DNA of 64,000 nucleotides, taken from NCBI RefSeq assembly GCF_010730355.1, contig NZ_AP022576.1, positions 1,364,001 through 1,428,000 of the forward strand, given 5' to 3'. Made by a program: the position numbers and the translations under genes. The notes under the pieces were generated by a model. It had not been told where the DNA came from. It saw only the letters and a list, made by a program, of their open reading frames with translations, and searched no databases. Every line of letters starts with the position of its first letter. The first letter of the stretch is position 1. This DNA is from Mycobacterium florentinum. GTDB lineage: Bacteria > Actinomycetota > Actinomycetes > Mycobacteriales > Mycobacteriaceae. Below, piece after piece: positions 36,817 through 45,069 of the stretch.

Positions 36817-38172
36817 GTGGCAGACGATGTCGAGGACGGCCTATTCGAGAATGTGCGCCGCGGCCTGGTCCCCGCACACATCTACAACGACAGGCGGCTG
36901 TTCAACCTCGAGAAGGAGCGCCTGTTCGGCCGGGCGTGGACGTTCGTCGGCCACGAGTCGGAGATCCCGCAGGACGGCGACTACGTGGTGCGCCGGGTCC
37001 TCGATGATTCGTTCATCCTGACCCGTGACGCCAATGGCGATGTCCGCGCGTTGTTCAATATGTGCCGGCACCGCGGCATGCAGGTGTGCCGCGCGGAGAT
37101 GGGAAATGCCTCCAACTTCCGGTGCCCGTATCACGGCTGGACGTATCGCAATGACGGACGGCTCACCGGCCTGCCGTTCCACCGCGAGGCCTACGGGGGC
37201 GACGACGGCTTCACCAGGACCGCCCACGGCCTGCTGCCGGCACCGAACTTCGCCAGCTACAACGGTCTGCTGTTCATCAGCCTGGATCCGCACGCGGAGC
37301 CGTTGCAGGATTTCCTCGGCGACTTCCGGTTCTATCTCGACTTCTACACCAAGCAGAGCACCGGCGGCCTGGAGGTGCGGGGGCCGCAGCGCTGGCGGAT
37401 CAAGGCGAACTGGAAGATCGGCGCCGAGAACTTCGCCGGCGACATGTACCACACGCCGCACACGCACGCGTCGATCGTGGAGATCGGCCTGTTCCGAGAA
37501 CCCAAGGCGCAGAAGCGCAAAGACGGCGCCACCTACTGGGCGCATCGCGGCGGCGGGACCACCTACAAACTGCCGCCGGGCAGCTTCGAGGAGCGAATGC
37601 GCTATGTCGGCTATCCCGACGAGATGATCGAGCGGATCAAGGGCGTCTGGTCGCCCCAGCAGCAACGGGTGGTCGGCGACGACGGGTTCATGATCTCGGC
37701 AGCCACCTGCTTTCCCAACCTGAGCTTCGTGCACAACTGGCCCCGCGTAAGAGACGGGGTGCACGACGGGCATGACGAGGTGCTGCCCTTCATCTCGATC
37801 CGCTTGTGGCAGCCCATCAGTGAGAAGGAGACCGAAGTCTGCTCGTGGTTCGCGGTGGACTCCGCCGCGCCGGCGCAGTACAAAAAGGATTCGTACAAGG
37901 CCTATCTGATGTGCTTTGGTTCGACCGGCATGTTCGAACAAGACGACGTGGAGAACTGGGTGTCGCTGACCACCACCGCGGGCGGCTCGATGGCACGCCG
38001 GCTGCTGCTGAACAGCCGGATGGGCCTGCTGTCCGACGACCGCCCGGTGGTCGAGGCGCTACCCGCCGAGTCCTTCCACGGCCCGGGGCGCGCGCAGGTC
38101 GGCTACAACGAGTACAACCAGCGCGAGTTGCTCAAGCTGTGGGCCGACTATCTGCGGGAGGTCGGGGTATGA
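36817..38172 (+). CDS. Ring-hydroxylating dioxygenase, large (alpha) subunit
   Basis: A 451-residue Rieske non-heme iron oxygenase alpha subunit that would add O2 to an aromatic ring giving a cis-dihydrodiol. The Rieske cluster ligands are in CRHRGMQVC (C-x-H) and CPYHGWTY (C-x2-H), residues about 83-117. The mononuclear iron site is ENFAGDMYHTPHTHASIVEIG around residue 208, followed by a carboxylate in FEQDDVENW. It resembles the actinobacterial phthalate and polycyclic-aromatic dioxygenases (PhtAa, NidA type). GTG start with GAGG 6 nt upstream. Phthalate as substrate is inferred from the neighbours. Confidence 0.9.
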   Translation: MADDVEDGLFENVRRGLVPAHIYNDRRLFNLEKERLFGRAWTFVGHESEIPQDGDYVVRRVLDDSFILTRDANGDVRALFNMCRHRGMQVCRAEMGNASNFRCPYHGWTYRNDGRLTGLPFHREAYGGDDGFTRTAHGLLPAPNFASYNGLLFISLDPHAEPLQDFLGDFRFYLDFYTKQSTGGLEVRGPQRWRIKANWKIGAENFAGDMYHTPHTHASIVEIGLFREPKAQKRKDGATYWAHRGGGTTYKLPPGSFEERMRYVGYPDEMIERIKGVWSPQQQRVVGDDGFMISAATCFPNLSFVHNWPRVRDGVHDGHDEVLPFISIRLWQPISEKETEVCSWFAVDSAAPAQYKKDSYKAYLMCFGSTGMFEQDDVENWVSLTTTAGGSMARRLLLNSRMGLLSDDRPVVEALPAESFHGPGRAQVGYNEYNQRELLKLWADYLREVGV

Positions 38173-38693
38173 GAAAGCCGTTGCCGTCGCTACCTTTTGA
38201 TGACCCCCGGCATCTTCAGGCACACCAGTTCCTGGTGGACGAGGCCTACCTGCTGGACGCCCAGCAGTACGAGCTGTGGCTGGAGACGCTGACCGACGAT
38301 GTCCGCTACACGATGCCGGTCCGGGTCACGACCGCCCGCGGCGCCGGGTTCGACACCTCTCCGGGGATGGCCCACTTCGACGAGGACAAGTACTCGCTGA
38401 GCCAGCGGGTCGCGAGGATGGGCACCGAACACGTGTGGGCCGAGGATCCGCCGTCGCGGCTGCGCCATTTCATCACCAACGTGCGCACCTTCGAATCCGA
38501 CGACGCACACCTGGTCGTCGAATCCGCCGAACTGCTGTTCCGCAGCCGCGGCGACGTCAACGAGAGCGCACTGCTGTCATGCGGTCGCGAAGACGTGCTG
38601 CGCTGGTGCGATGATCGATGGAAACTCGCCCGGCGGACGATCAGCGCCGACGAGTCGGTGTTGCGGATGCAGAACCTGGCGGTGTTCCTGTGA
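38169..38693 (+). CDS. Ring-hydroxylating dioxygenase, small (beta) subunit
   Basis: A 174-residue NTF2-fold beta subunit that packs with the alpha subunit in an alpha3-beta3 hexamer. Family features are FLVDEAYLLDAQQYELWLETL, DDVRYTMPVR and RLRHFITNVR, ending WKLARRTISADESVLRMQNLAVFL. The ATG overlaps the alpha stop (ATGA), so the subunits are made in a fixed ratio. Confidence 0.9.
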   Translation: MRKPLPSLPFDDPRHLQAHQFLVDEAYLLDAQQYELWLETLTDDVRYTMPVRVTTARGAGFDTSPGMAHFDEDKYSLSQRVARMGTEHVWAEDPPSRLRHFITNVRTFESDDAHLVVESAELLFRSRGDVNESALLSCGREDVLRWCDDRWKLARRTISADESVLRMQNLAVFL

Positions 38694-38944
38694 ACGACGA
38701 ACTCGAACGGTTGATGGCGGGCGCGGTCGGCGAAACACTCACGGTGGCAAACGAATTCACCGAGGTCGTGATACAGCGAGTCGACACCCGCAATGGATCG
38801 AGACTGCTGATCCGCGCACCGAGAACGGGGCGCTGGATCAGCCTGGACGCACTAGAGGTGGAGGCACTGACGTGGCAGAACCCCCGAACGATGGCGGCGA
38901 TGGTCGGGAACTCTCAGGCGCCGCTGCTCCCCGATCCCCAGTGA
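38690..38944 (+). CDS. Small cysteine-free protein in the dioxygenase operon
   Basis: An 84-residue protein read from the GTG at 38690, which overlaps the beta-subunit stop (GTGA); its own stop overlaps the next GTG. It has no cysteine, so it cannot be the ferredoxin often found at this place in phthalate and similar operons. Segments such as ETLTVANEFTEVVIQRVDTRNGSRLLIRAP suggest a small beta-rich domain. I do not recognise it; it may be a chaperone, stabiliser or substrate-handling protein for the oxygenase. Its coupling to both neighbours shows it is a real gene. Confidence 0.75.
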   Translation: MNDELERLMAGAVGETLTVANEFTEVVIQRVDTRNGSRLLIRAPRTGRWISLDALEVEALTWQNPRTMAAMVGNSQAPLLPDPQ

Positions 38945-39747
38945 CCACCTGGCTGCCCGGCAAACGCGCGCTGGTCGTGGGCGGCGGATCCGGAATCGGG
39001 CGGGCCGTCGTCGACGCCTTCCTCGCCGAGGGCGCCAGAGTCGCTGTGCTGGAACGTGATCCGCAGAAGTGCGACCTGTTGGTCGAGCAGCTACCCGATG
39101 TTGAGGTGCTGCAGGGAGACGCGATCACCAGCGAGGCCAACCATCGCGCGGTCACCGCGGCGGTCGACTCCTTCGGCGGGCTCGACATCCTGGTCAACTG
39201 CGTGGGGGTCTTCGACTTCTACCGGGGCGTGACCGATCTCGACGCCGACGGTCTCGGGGACGCGTTCGACGAAATGTTTCGCACCAACGTGCTGAGCCAT
39301 CTGCAGTCCGTCAAGGCGGCGGTCGCCGCGCTGCGCAACGGGACCGAGCCGTCGATCGTTCTGACCGAGTCCGCGTCGTCGTACTACCCGGGGCGCGGTG
39401 GCGTGCTGTATGTCTCGTCGAAGTTCGCCGTGCGCGGGCTGGTGGCGTCGTTGGCCCACGAGCTCGCGCCGCAGATCCGGGTCAACGGCGTGGCGCCCGG
39501 CGGCACGCTCAACACCGACTTGCGCGGCCTGAACAGCTTGGGGCTCAACGACACCCGCCTCGATGACTACCCGAACCGGGCACGCGACGTCGCCGCCCGC
39601 ACCCCGTTGAACGTCGCGCTCTCCGGGGCGGACCACGCGTGGTCGTTCGTGTTCTTGGCCTCCGGGCGGTCCCGCGGCATCACCGGTGAGACCATTCACC
39701 CGGACGGCGGATTCGGCATCGGCACACCGAAAGTGGAGCCACGATGA
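38941..39747 (+). CDS. SDR dehydrogenase, probable cis-dihydrodiol dehydrogenase
   Basis: A 268-residue short-chain dehydrogenase. The NAD-binding motif is VVGGGSGIGRAVVDAF (residues about 12-27), the NxxG-like block is LVNCVGVFDF, and the catalytic residues are S in LTESASS and Y-x3-K in LYVSSK. Position behind dioxygenase subunits indicates oxidation of the cis-dihydrodiol to the catechol. GTG start overlaps the small gene's stop and the stop overlaps the aldolase ATG. Confidence 0.88.
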   Translation: MTTWLPGKRALVVGGGSGIGRAVVDAFLAEGARVAVLERDPQKCDLLVEQLPDVEVLQGDAITSEANHRAVTAAVDSFGGLDILVNCVGVFDFYRGVTDLDADGLGDAFDEMFRTNVLSHLQSVKAAVAALRNGTEPSIVLTESASSYYPGRGGVLYVSSKFAVRGLVASLAHELAPQIRVNGVAPGGTLNTDLRGLNSLGLNDTRLDDYPNRARDVAARTPLNVALSGADHAWSFVFLASGRSRGITGETIHPDGGFGIGTPKVEPR

Positions 39748-40469
39748 CCGGCGAGCTGGACCGGCAGCGCACCCTGGTGGCGCTGGGCTGCCGGGTCGCC
39801 GCGTCGCGCGGCCTGGTCGACGGGATGCTAGGGCACCTGAGCCTGCGCGTCGACGACGATCACCTGCTGGTGCGCTGCCGCAGCGAGTCCGATACCGGCG
39901 TGGCCTTTACCCGGCCCAGCGACATCCGCCTGATCCGTTTCGACGGCAGCGCCGGCGCCAGTGGCGAACTCGACGGGTACAGCGTTCCCAACGAACTGCC
40001 CATCCACGTCGAGACCATGCTGGCCGACGCGCAGCACCGGGCCGTCGCGCACCTGCACCCCGCCGCCGTCGTCGCCGCCGATCTGGCCGGCGTCACGATC
40101 CGGCCGATCTGCGGGGCTTACGACATTCCCGGCGCCTGGCTCGCGCGCGACGGCGTGCCGGTTTACCCACGCGCCGTGCTGATCCGCACCAGCGCGCTGG
40201 GCAAGGACATGGTGGCCGCGATGCGCGGCCGGCCGGTGGTGATCCTGCGCGGACACGGAATCACCAGCGCCGCGGCCACTGTGCCGCGGGCCGTGCTGCA
40301 GGCGATCAGCGTCGACGGGCTGGCCCGGATGTCGTTGCGGGTGCTCGCGGCCGGCGGCACGCTGCACGACATCGCCGACGCCGACTGGGACGACCTGCCC
40401 GACTTGGGGCCGGCTTTCACCGCCGATGCGGCCTGGCGCCATGAGGTGGCGCGGCTGCGAGCCGACTGA
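39744..40469 (+). CDS. Class II aldolase/adducin family, probable aromatic-acid decarboxylase
   Basis: A 241-residue metal-dependent class II aldolase-fold protein. Zinc ligands are visible in VAHLHPAAVV (H-x-H) and ILRGHGITS (His). In bacterial aromatic pathways this fold supplies decarboxylases such as the 3,4-dihydroxyphthalate decarboxylase (PhtC) and CmtD. With the dioxygenase and dehydrogenase upstream and protocatechuate dioxygenase divergent, removing one carboxyl to give protocatechuate is the best inference. It could instead be a true aldolase. Last gene of the coupled operon. Confidence 0.82.
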   Translation: MTGELDRQRTLVALGCRVAASRGLVDGMLGHLSLRVDDDHLLVRCRSESDTGVAFTRPSDIRLIRFDGSAGASGELDGYSVPNELPIHVETMLADAQHRAVAHLHPAAVVAADLAGVTIRPICGAYDIPGAWLARDGVPVYPRAVLIRTSALGKDMVAAMRGRPVVILRGHGITSAAATVPRAVLQAISVDGLARMSLRVLAAGGTLHDIADADWDDLPDLGPAFTADAAWRHEVARLRAD

Positions 40470-40554
40470 CCATAAGGTCACAAGTTCGCATCTGCTGGCG
40501 GACACTCGATGGTTACCCGCGGGATTGCCGCGCTGGTCGGCTTAGCCTTTGCAG

Positions 40555-41403
40555 GTGACCGAACTGGACCGCCGGCGATTTCTGGTCGCGCTGGCAGCGA
40601 CGGTTGCGGTCAGCGGGATCTCGTTGTCCTCGGCGAACGGATCCCGGGAAACCGTGGCCCGCGCCGACGTTCTCGGATCCGCGCCCAACCCGGTCACTTT
40701 GGCGCCGCCCAAGTTGTTGCCGCCGCCGGGACCGGCGGCGCGTGTCACGCTGCCCGGCGGCTCGGTGCTCAAACAGCTTCCCGGCAACGGCGATCTGTTG
40801 GCGTGGACCGTCGATGACGGCGTCGACACCGATGTGGTGCGGGCCTACACCCAATTCGCCAAGGACACCGGCGTGCGGCTCACCTACTTCGTCACCGGCG
40901 TCTTCAAGTCCTGGACGGAGAATGCCGCGCTGCTGCGTCCGCTCGTCGACTCCGGGCAGATCCAGCTGGCCAACCACACCTGGACGCATCCAGACCTGAC
41001 GAAGCTGTCGCCGAAGCAGATCGCCGACGAGCTGAAGAGCACCGATACGTTCCTGCGCGATATGTATGGCGTGGACGCCGCACCCTACTTCCGGCCGCCG
41101 TACGGCCACCACGGCGCCGTGGTCGACGCGGTGGCCGCCGACTTGGGCTACCAGGTACCCACGCTGTGGAATGGCGACTTGCGGGATTCCGCGCTGCTTT
41201 CCGAAGACCGGATCGTCAAGCTCGCCGACCAGTACTTCACCGCGCAGAACATCGTGATCGGCCATCTCAACCACGCGCCGGTCACCCACGTCTACGGACA
41301 GTTGGTGGAGATCATCCGGGCTCGCAAGTTGCGGACCGTCACACTCAACGATGTGTTCCTGCGTCCGGAAATCCCTTACCGGACACCGAGTTTCGCTACC
41401 TGA
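40555..41403 (+). CDS. Polysaccharide deacetylase (NodB) with Tat-like signal
   Basis: A 282-residue exported NodB-fold enzyme. The N terminus DRRRFLVALAATVAVSG is a twin-arginine type signal. The deacetylase motifs are AWTVDDG (metal/catalytic Asp pair), NHTWTH (H-x3-H) and RPPYG, with a C-terminal IGHLNHAP holding the last His. It may deacetylate cell-wall glycans. GTG 40555 is chosen because TAGCCT (40543-40548) lies 6 nt before it. It does not fit the aromatic pathway and is probably independent. Confidence 0.86.
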   Translation: MTELDRRRFLVALAATVAVSGISLSSANGSRETVARADVLGSAPNPVTLAPPKLLPPPGPAARVTLPGGSVLKQLPGNGDLLAWTVDDGVDTDVVRAYTQFAKDTGVRLTYFVTGVFKSWTENAALLRPLVDSGQIQLANHTWTHPDLTKLSPKQIADELKSTDTFLRDMYGVDAAPYFRPPYGHHGAVVDAVAADLGYQVPTLWNGDLRDSALLSEDRIVKLADQYFTAQNIVIGHLNHAPVTHVYGQLVEIIRARKLRTVTLNDVFLRPEIPYRTPSFAT

Positions 41404-41412
41404 GCAGCTTAC

Positions 41413-42249
41413 TCAACCCAGCTGATCGCCAATCTCCTTGGCCGCCTTGACAAGTACCGCCGCCACCGCTGCGTGCTGCGCGCTGTCGAGCCGATGCTGC
41501 GGCGCGGCCGCATTGAGCGCGAGTCGCAGGCCGGGAGCGCGGGTCGGAATGGCTACCGCGACGGAGGCGACGCCTTCCTCGCTCTCCTCCTCGTTGATGG
41601 CGTAGCCCCGCTCGCGGATGCGGGCGAGCTCGTCCTCCAACTCGGCGCGGCTGCCGATCGAGCGCGCGGTGATGCGCTCGAGTTGCTCGTCGGGCAGCAG
41701 CGCATGCAATTCCGGTTGCGACAGCTGGGCCAGCATGACCTTGCCCGTCGAGGTGCAATGCGCCGGCATCGTGCGTCCCAACCGGGAGGCGACCCGTACG
41801 GCGGCCGGGCCCTCGACCGCGGCGACGAAACGGACGTTGACGCCGTCGAGCATGCCGACGTGCGTCGTTTCCCGGAGCTGGTCGGACAGACCGCGCATGA
41901 TGGGTGTGGCGCAACCCTGAATGTCGATGCGGCCGAAGATCGCAAACGCCACACCAGTGAGTGACGGACCGGGCAGGTAGGCCTTGGACACCGGGTCTTG
42001 GCGGACGAAGCCGCGATAGGTCAGCATCGCCAGCAGCCGGTGTGCCGTGGACGATGCCACACCCAGATAGCGGGTCGCCTCGCTCAGCCGGATCTGGGGC
42101 TGCTCGCCCAGCAGGAGCAGCAGCTTGAGCGCGTTGTCGACCGATTCGATCGGATACTGCGGCACAAGCGAATCGGCGGCCGGCTCGTTCGCGGCCTGCT
42201 GCTCCTTCTTCGGCACGAGTTCACGGTACTCAGTCGGCGCACGCTGCAC
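41413..42249 (-). CDS. IclR-family regulator
   Basis: A 278-residue regulator: HTH at about 35-95 (ALKLLLLLGEQPQIRLSEATRYLGVASSTAHRLLAMLTYRGF) and IclR effector domain (RGLSDQLRETTHVGMLDG; PAHCTSTGKVMLAQL; RGYAINEEESEEGVASVAVAI). IclR proteins commonly control protocatechuate, phthalate and other aromatic operons, so it is the leading candidate for the 36719-36816 control region. It starts 3 bp after the permease stop on the same strand. The first 30 residues are poorly ordered, and an internal start is possible. Confidence 0.88.
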   Translation of the reverse strand: MQRAPTEYRELVPKKEQQAANEPAADSLVPQYPIESVDNALKLLLLLGEQPQIRLSEATRYLGVASSTAHRLLAMLTYRGFVRQDPVSKAYLPGPSLTGVAFAIFGRIDIQGCATPIMRGLSDQLRETTHVGMLDGVNVRFVAAVEGPAAVRVASRLGRTMPAHCTSTGKVMLAQLSQPELHALLPDEQLERITARSIGSRAELEDELARIRERGYAINEEESEEGVASVAVAIPTRAPGLRLALNAAAPQHRLDSAQHAAVAAVLVKAAKEIGDQLG

Positions 42250-42252
42250 GAC

Positions 42253-43311
42253 TCACAGCACGCTCAGAACCGTCGCGCCGAGCAGCCCCGCCGCGACGAC
42301 CACGCCGGACGCTGTCGCGATGGCCTTCCAGCCGAAGCTGCGGGCGACCATCGCGACGCCGGGCACACTGATGGCGGGCAGGGTGATCAGCAGTGCACCA
42401 AGCGGCCCCGACGAAACGCCGAGCAGCGCCAGGCTCTGCAGGATGGGGATCTCGCCTGCCGTCGGAATGACGATGAGGGTGCCGACAATCGCCGCCGGCA
42501 CGACGATCAGCAGGCCGTGGTGCGCAGGTTGAGTCAACGTCACCAGCCAGCCGCGGAACGCCCCGACGACCAGCACCATGATCGCGTACTCCGGCAAGAG
42601 GACCAGGCACAAGCAGAGCAGGCAGCGCACGAATCTTCTTGCGGCCCCGCCAGACTCATCGTCAGGCGGCGCGATCGCCACCGGCCCGGATTCTGCTCGC
42701 GCGCCGGTGACCAGCCCCACCGCCACCGCAACGCCGACCACCGTCACCACCCCGACGACCGCGCGGGTCAGCGTCCATTGCCAGGGTGCGACGAAGAACA
42801 GGAAAACCAGTACGGCGGGATTCAGTAGCGGGTTTCCCAGCCAGTAGGCGATGGCCGCGGTCCGGGTGACGCCGTTGCGCCGCAACGTGACTGCGACGGG
42901 CGCGGCACAGCACGTGCACATCATCGATGGCATGCTCGCGGCTCCGCCGGCCAGCGCACTCGAGATCAAACCGCGGCGGTTCAGCATCCGCGGCAGCCAC
43001 GTCCGCGGCACCAGCGCCTGAACGGAGGCACTGATCAGCAGCGCCACCACGAGTGCCGGCCAAATCGAGGCAAAGTACGCGTGAAAGAAGCTGGTGGCGG
43101 CATGCCATGTCGGACCGTCCCCGGCGTGCACTCCACCGACCGCGAGGATGTTCGACCCCGACCAGTGATGGGTCCGCTGTGCCGTCAAAGCTTTGGCGAG
43201 GTACGGCGTCCATTTCGCCCACAGCAGCCCGACCACGAACACACCCACCGTGACGAGCACGCCGATCGTGACGGCCACGCGACCCTGGATCCGAACCGAA
43301 TTGACCGTCAT
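42253..43311 (-). CDS. Permease of the ArsP/YraQ (DUF318) family
   Basis: A 352-residue membrane protein with about eight transmembrane helices. The conserved motif MPSMMCTCCAAPVAVTLRRNG and the later PTAGEIPILQSLALLGVSSGPLG are typical of the ArsP/YraQ permeases, some of which export organoarsenicals while others have unknown cargo. The MCTCC cysteines are the usual metal- or thiol-reactive site of this family. It is 3 bp from the acyl-CoA synthetase stop and 3 bp from IclR, so the three genes form one operon. Confidence 0.84.
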   Translation of the reverse strand: MTVNSVRIQGRVAVTIGVLVTVGVFVVGLLWAKWTPYLAKALTAQRTHHWSGSNILAVGGVHAGDGPTWHAATSFFHAYFASIWPALVVALLISASVQALVPRTWLPRMLNRRGLISSALAGGAASMPSMMCTCCAAPVAVTLRRNGVTRTAAIAYWLGNPLLNPAVLVFLFFVAPWQWTLTRAVVGVVTVVGVAVAVGLVTGARAESGPVAIAPPDDESGGAARRFVRCLLCLCLVLLPEYAIMVLVVGAFRGWLVTLTQPAHHGLLIVVPAAIVGTLIVIPTAGEIPILQSLALLGVSSGPLGALLITLPAISVPGVAMVARSFGWKAIATASGVVVAAGLLGATVLSVL

Positions 43312-43314
43312 TGA

Positions 43315-44967
43315 TCAATCTTCCTGTGCGGCTTGAGCTTTCGCCCATCGGTAGTCGGCCTTGCCGGACGGTGACCGCTGCAGACGGTCACGGAAGATTA
43401 CCGCCTTCGGCAGCTTGTAGCGAGCGACATGGCGGTCGGCCTCGGCGATGATGCTGTCGGCCATGTCGTCTTGCGAAGCCGGTTCCCCGTCGGCCAGCGC
43501 GACGATCGCGACAACTTCGTTTCCCCACCGGGTGCTGGGCCGGCTCGTCACCACCACGTCGTACACCGCCGGGTGCTCGGCGATCGCGGCCTCGACCTCT
43601 TCGGCGAAGATCTTCTCGCCCCCGGAATTGATCGTGACCGAATCGCGGCCCAGCAGCTCGATCTCGCCGTCGGCGAACCAGCGGGCCCGATCGCCGGGCA
43701 CCGAATGCCGGATCCCGTCGATCACCGGGAACGTCCGCGCGGTCTTCTCCGGATCGCCGAGGTAGCCCAGCGGGATCAGGCCCTGCTGGGCCAGCCAGCC
43801 GATCTCGTCGTCGCCCGGGCTGAGGATCCGGGTCAGGTCCTCGCTGACCACCACGGCACCCGGGTTCGGGGCGAAACGGCCGGTCGCGCTGTGCGCGCGA
43901 CTGGAGGCCTGGATCATCTGGGCTCCGGATTCCGACGCGCCACCCGCGTCCAGGATGGTCAGGTGTGGCAGCAGGTCCAGGAAACGCTGCTTGAGCGGTG
44001 CGCTGAGCGCCGCTCCGCCGGTGACCAGCAGCAGCAGTCCGGACAGGTCGTAATCGCCGGACTCGAGCGCGTCGAGCAGGGGCCGCCCGAAGGCATCGCC
44101 GACGAAGGACACCGACATCACCCGTTCGCGGCTGGCCAGCGCCAACGCCTCGGCCGGATCGAAGTGGGTGGTCGTCGGCGGCATCACGAAAGGCCGGCCG
44201 CCACACAGGCTGATGAAGGCCGCCCACTGCGCCGCACCGTGCATCAGCGGCGCGCAGGTCATCGAGCCGGGTCCTTGCAGCCGCGATCGCTCGATGACGT
44301 CCGCCATGCTGGTCACCGGCTCGCCGCCGAACGGCGGCCGTCCGCCCATCGCGTTCATATAAATGTCGTGCTGGCGCCACAGCACCGCCTTGGGCATCCC
44401 GGTGGTGCCGCCGGTGTAGAGGACGTAGAGATCGTCGGGCGACACCGTCAGATCGAGCGGCTCGTCGGACACCGACGCCAGCAGTTCCTCGTAGCGCACC
44501 GCCCCGGGCAACGGATCGTTGCCGGACTCGTCGTCGACGTGGATCAGCCGCATCGGCGCCAGCTCTGATTTCTCCAGCGCCTCGGCCAGGGTCGGGGCGA
44601 ACCGCGCCTGATACATGACCGCTTCCGCGCCGGCATTGCCCAGCAGATAGCCCAATTCGTCGGCGACGTAGCGATAGTTCACGTTGAACGGGGCAACCCG
44701 CGCCAAGTACGCGCCCAGCATGCCCTCGAGGTACTCGTTGCAGTTGGCCATATACAGCCCGAGATGACTTTGCCCGGATTCGTGCGGCGCCAGCTCGTGA
44801 CGTTCCCGGCGCACGCCCAGTCCCCACGAGTGCAGCGCCCGCGCGAGCCGCCGGGCCCGTTCGTGAGTTTGCGAGAAAGTGAATCGTCGGTGTCCAAATA
44901 CAATGCAGTCGCGATCGGGATTGGCGGCCGCGACAGCCGAGAACACTTGGGCGAGATTGAATTCCAC
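43315..44967 (-). CDS. Fatty-acid/carboxylate-CoA ligase (FadD family)
   Basis: A 550-residue ANL enzyme that forms an acyl-CoA from a carboxylic acid, ATP and CoA. The AMP-binding P-loop is VLYTGGTTGMPKAVLW near residue 183, the adenylate motif is DAGGASESG, and ISG-type hinge residues lie in GRDSVTINSGGEKIFAEEVE; the catalytic lysine is in SPSGKADYRW. It resembles FadD19-like synthetases that act on bulky side chains. Start ATG is preceded by GAGGAGAG. It heads a fadD-permease-iclR operon. Confidence 0.88.
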   Translation of the reverse strand: MEFNLAQVFSAVAAANPDRDCIVFGHRRFTFSQTHERARRLARALHSWGLGVRRERHELAPHESGQSHLGLYMANCNEYLEGMLGAYLARVAPFNVNYRYVADELGYLLGNAGAEAVMYQARFAPTLAEALEKSELAPMRLIHVDDESGNDPLPGAVRYEELLASVSDEPLDLTVSPDDLYVLYTGGTTGMPKAVLWRQHDIYMNAMGGRPPFGGEPVTSMADVIERSRLQGPGSMTCAPLMHGAAQWAAFISLCGGRPFVMPPTTTHFDPAEALALASRERVMSVSFVGDAFGRPLLDALESGDYDLSGLLLLVTGGAALSAPLKQRFLDLLPHLTILDAGGASESGAQMIQASSRAHSATGRFAPNPGAVVVSEDLTRILSPGDDEIGWLAQQGLIPLGYLGDPEKTARTFPVIDGIRHSVPGDRARWFADGEIELLGRDSVTINSGGEKIFAEEVEAAIAEHPAVYDVVVTSRPSTRWGNEVVAIVALADGEPASQDDMADSIIAEADRHVARYKLPKAVIFRDRLQRSPSGKADYRWAKAQAAQED

Positions 44968-45069
44968 TGACTCTCCTCACGCCGACCGGTCCGGCGACAG
45001 CCACGCTACGCCAGCGTTTCGGGGCGGATGTCGCGCATCGGAATTCGGATCGGGTTTAGTCTCGGCATC

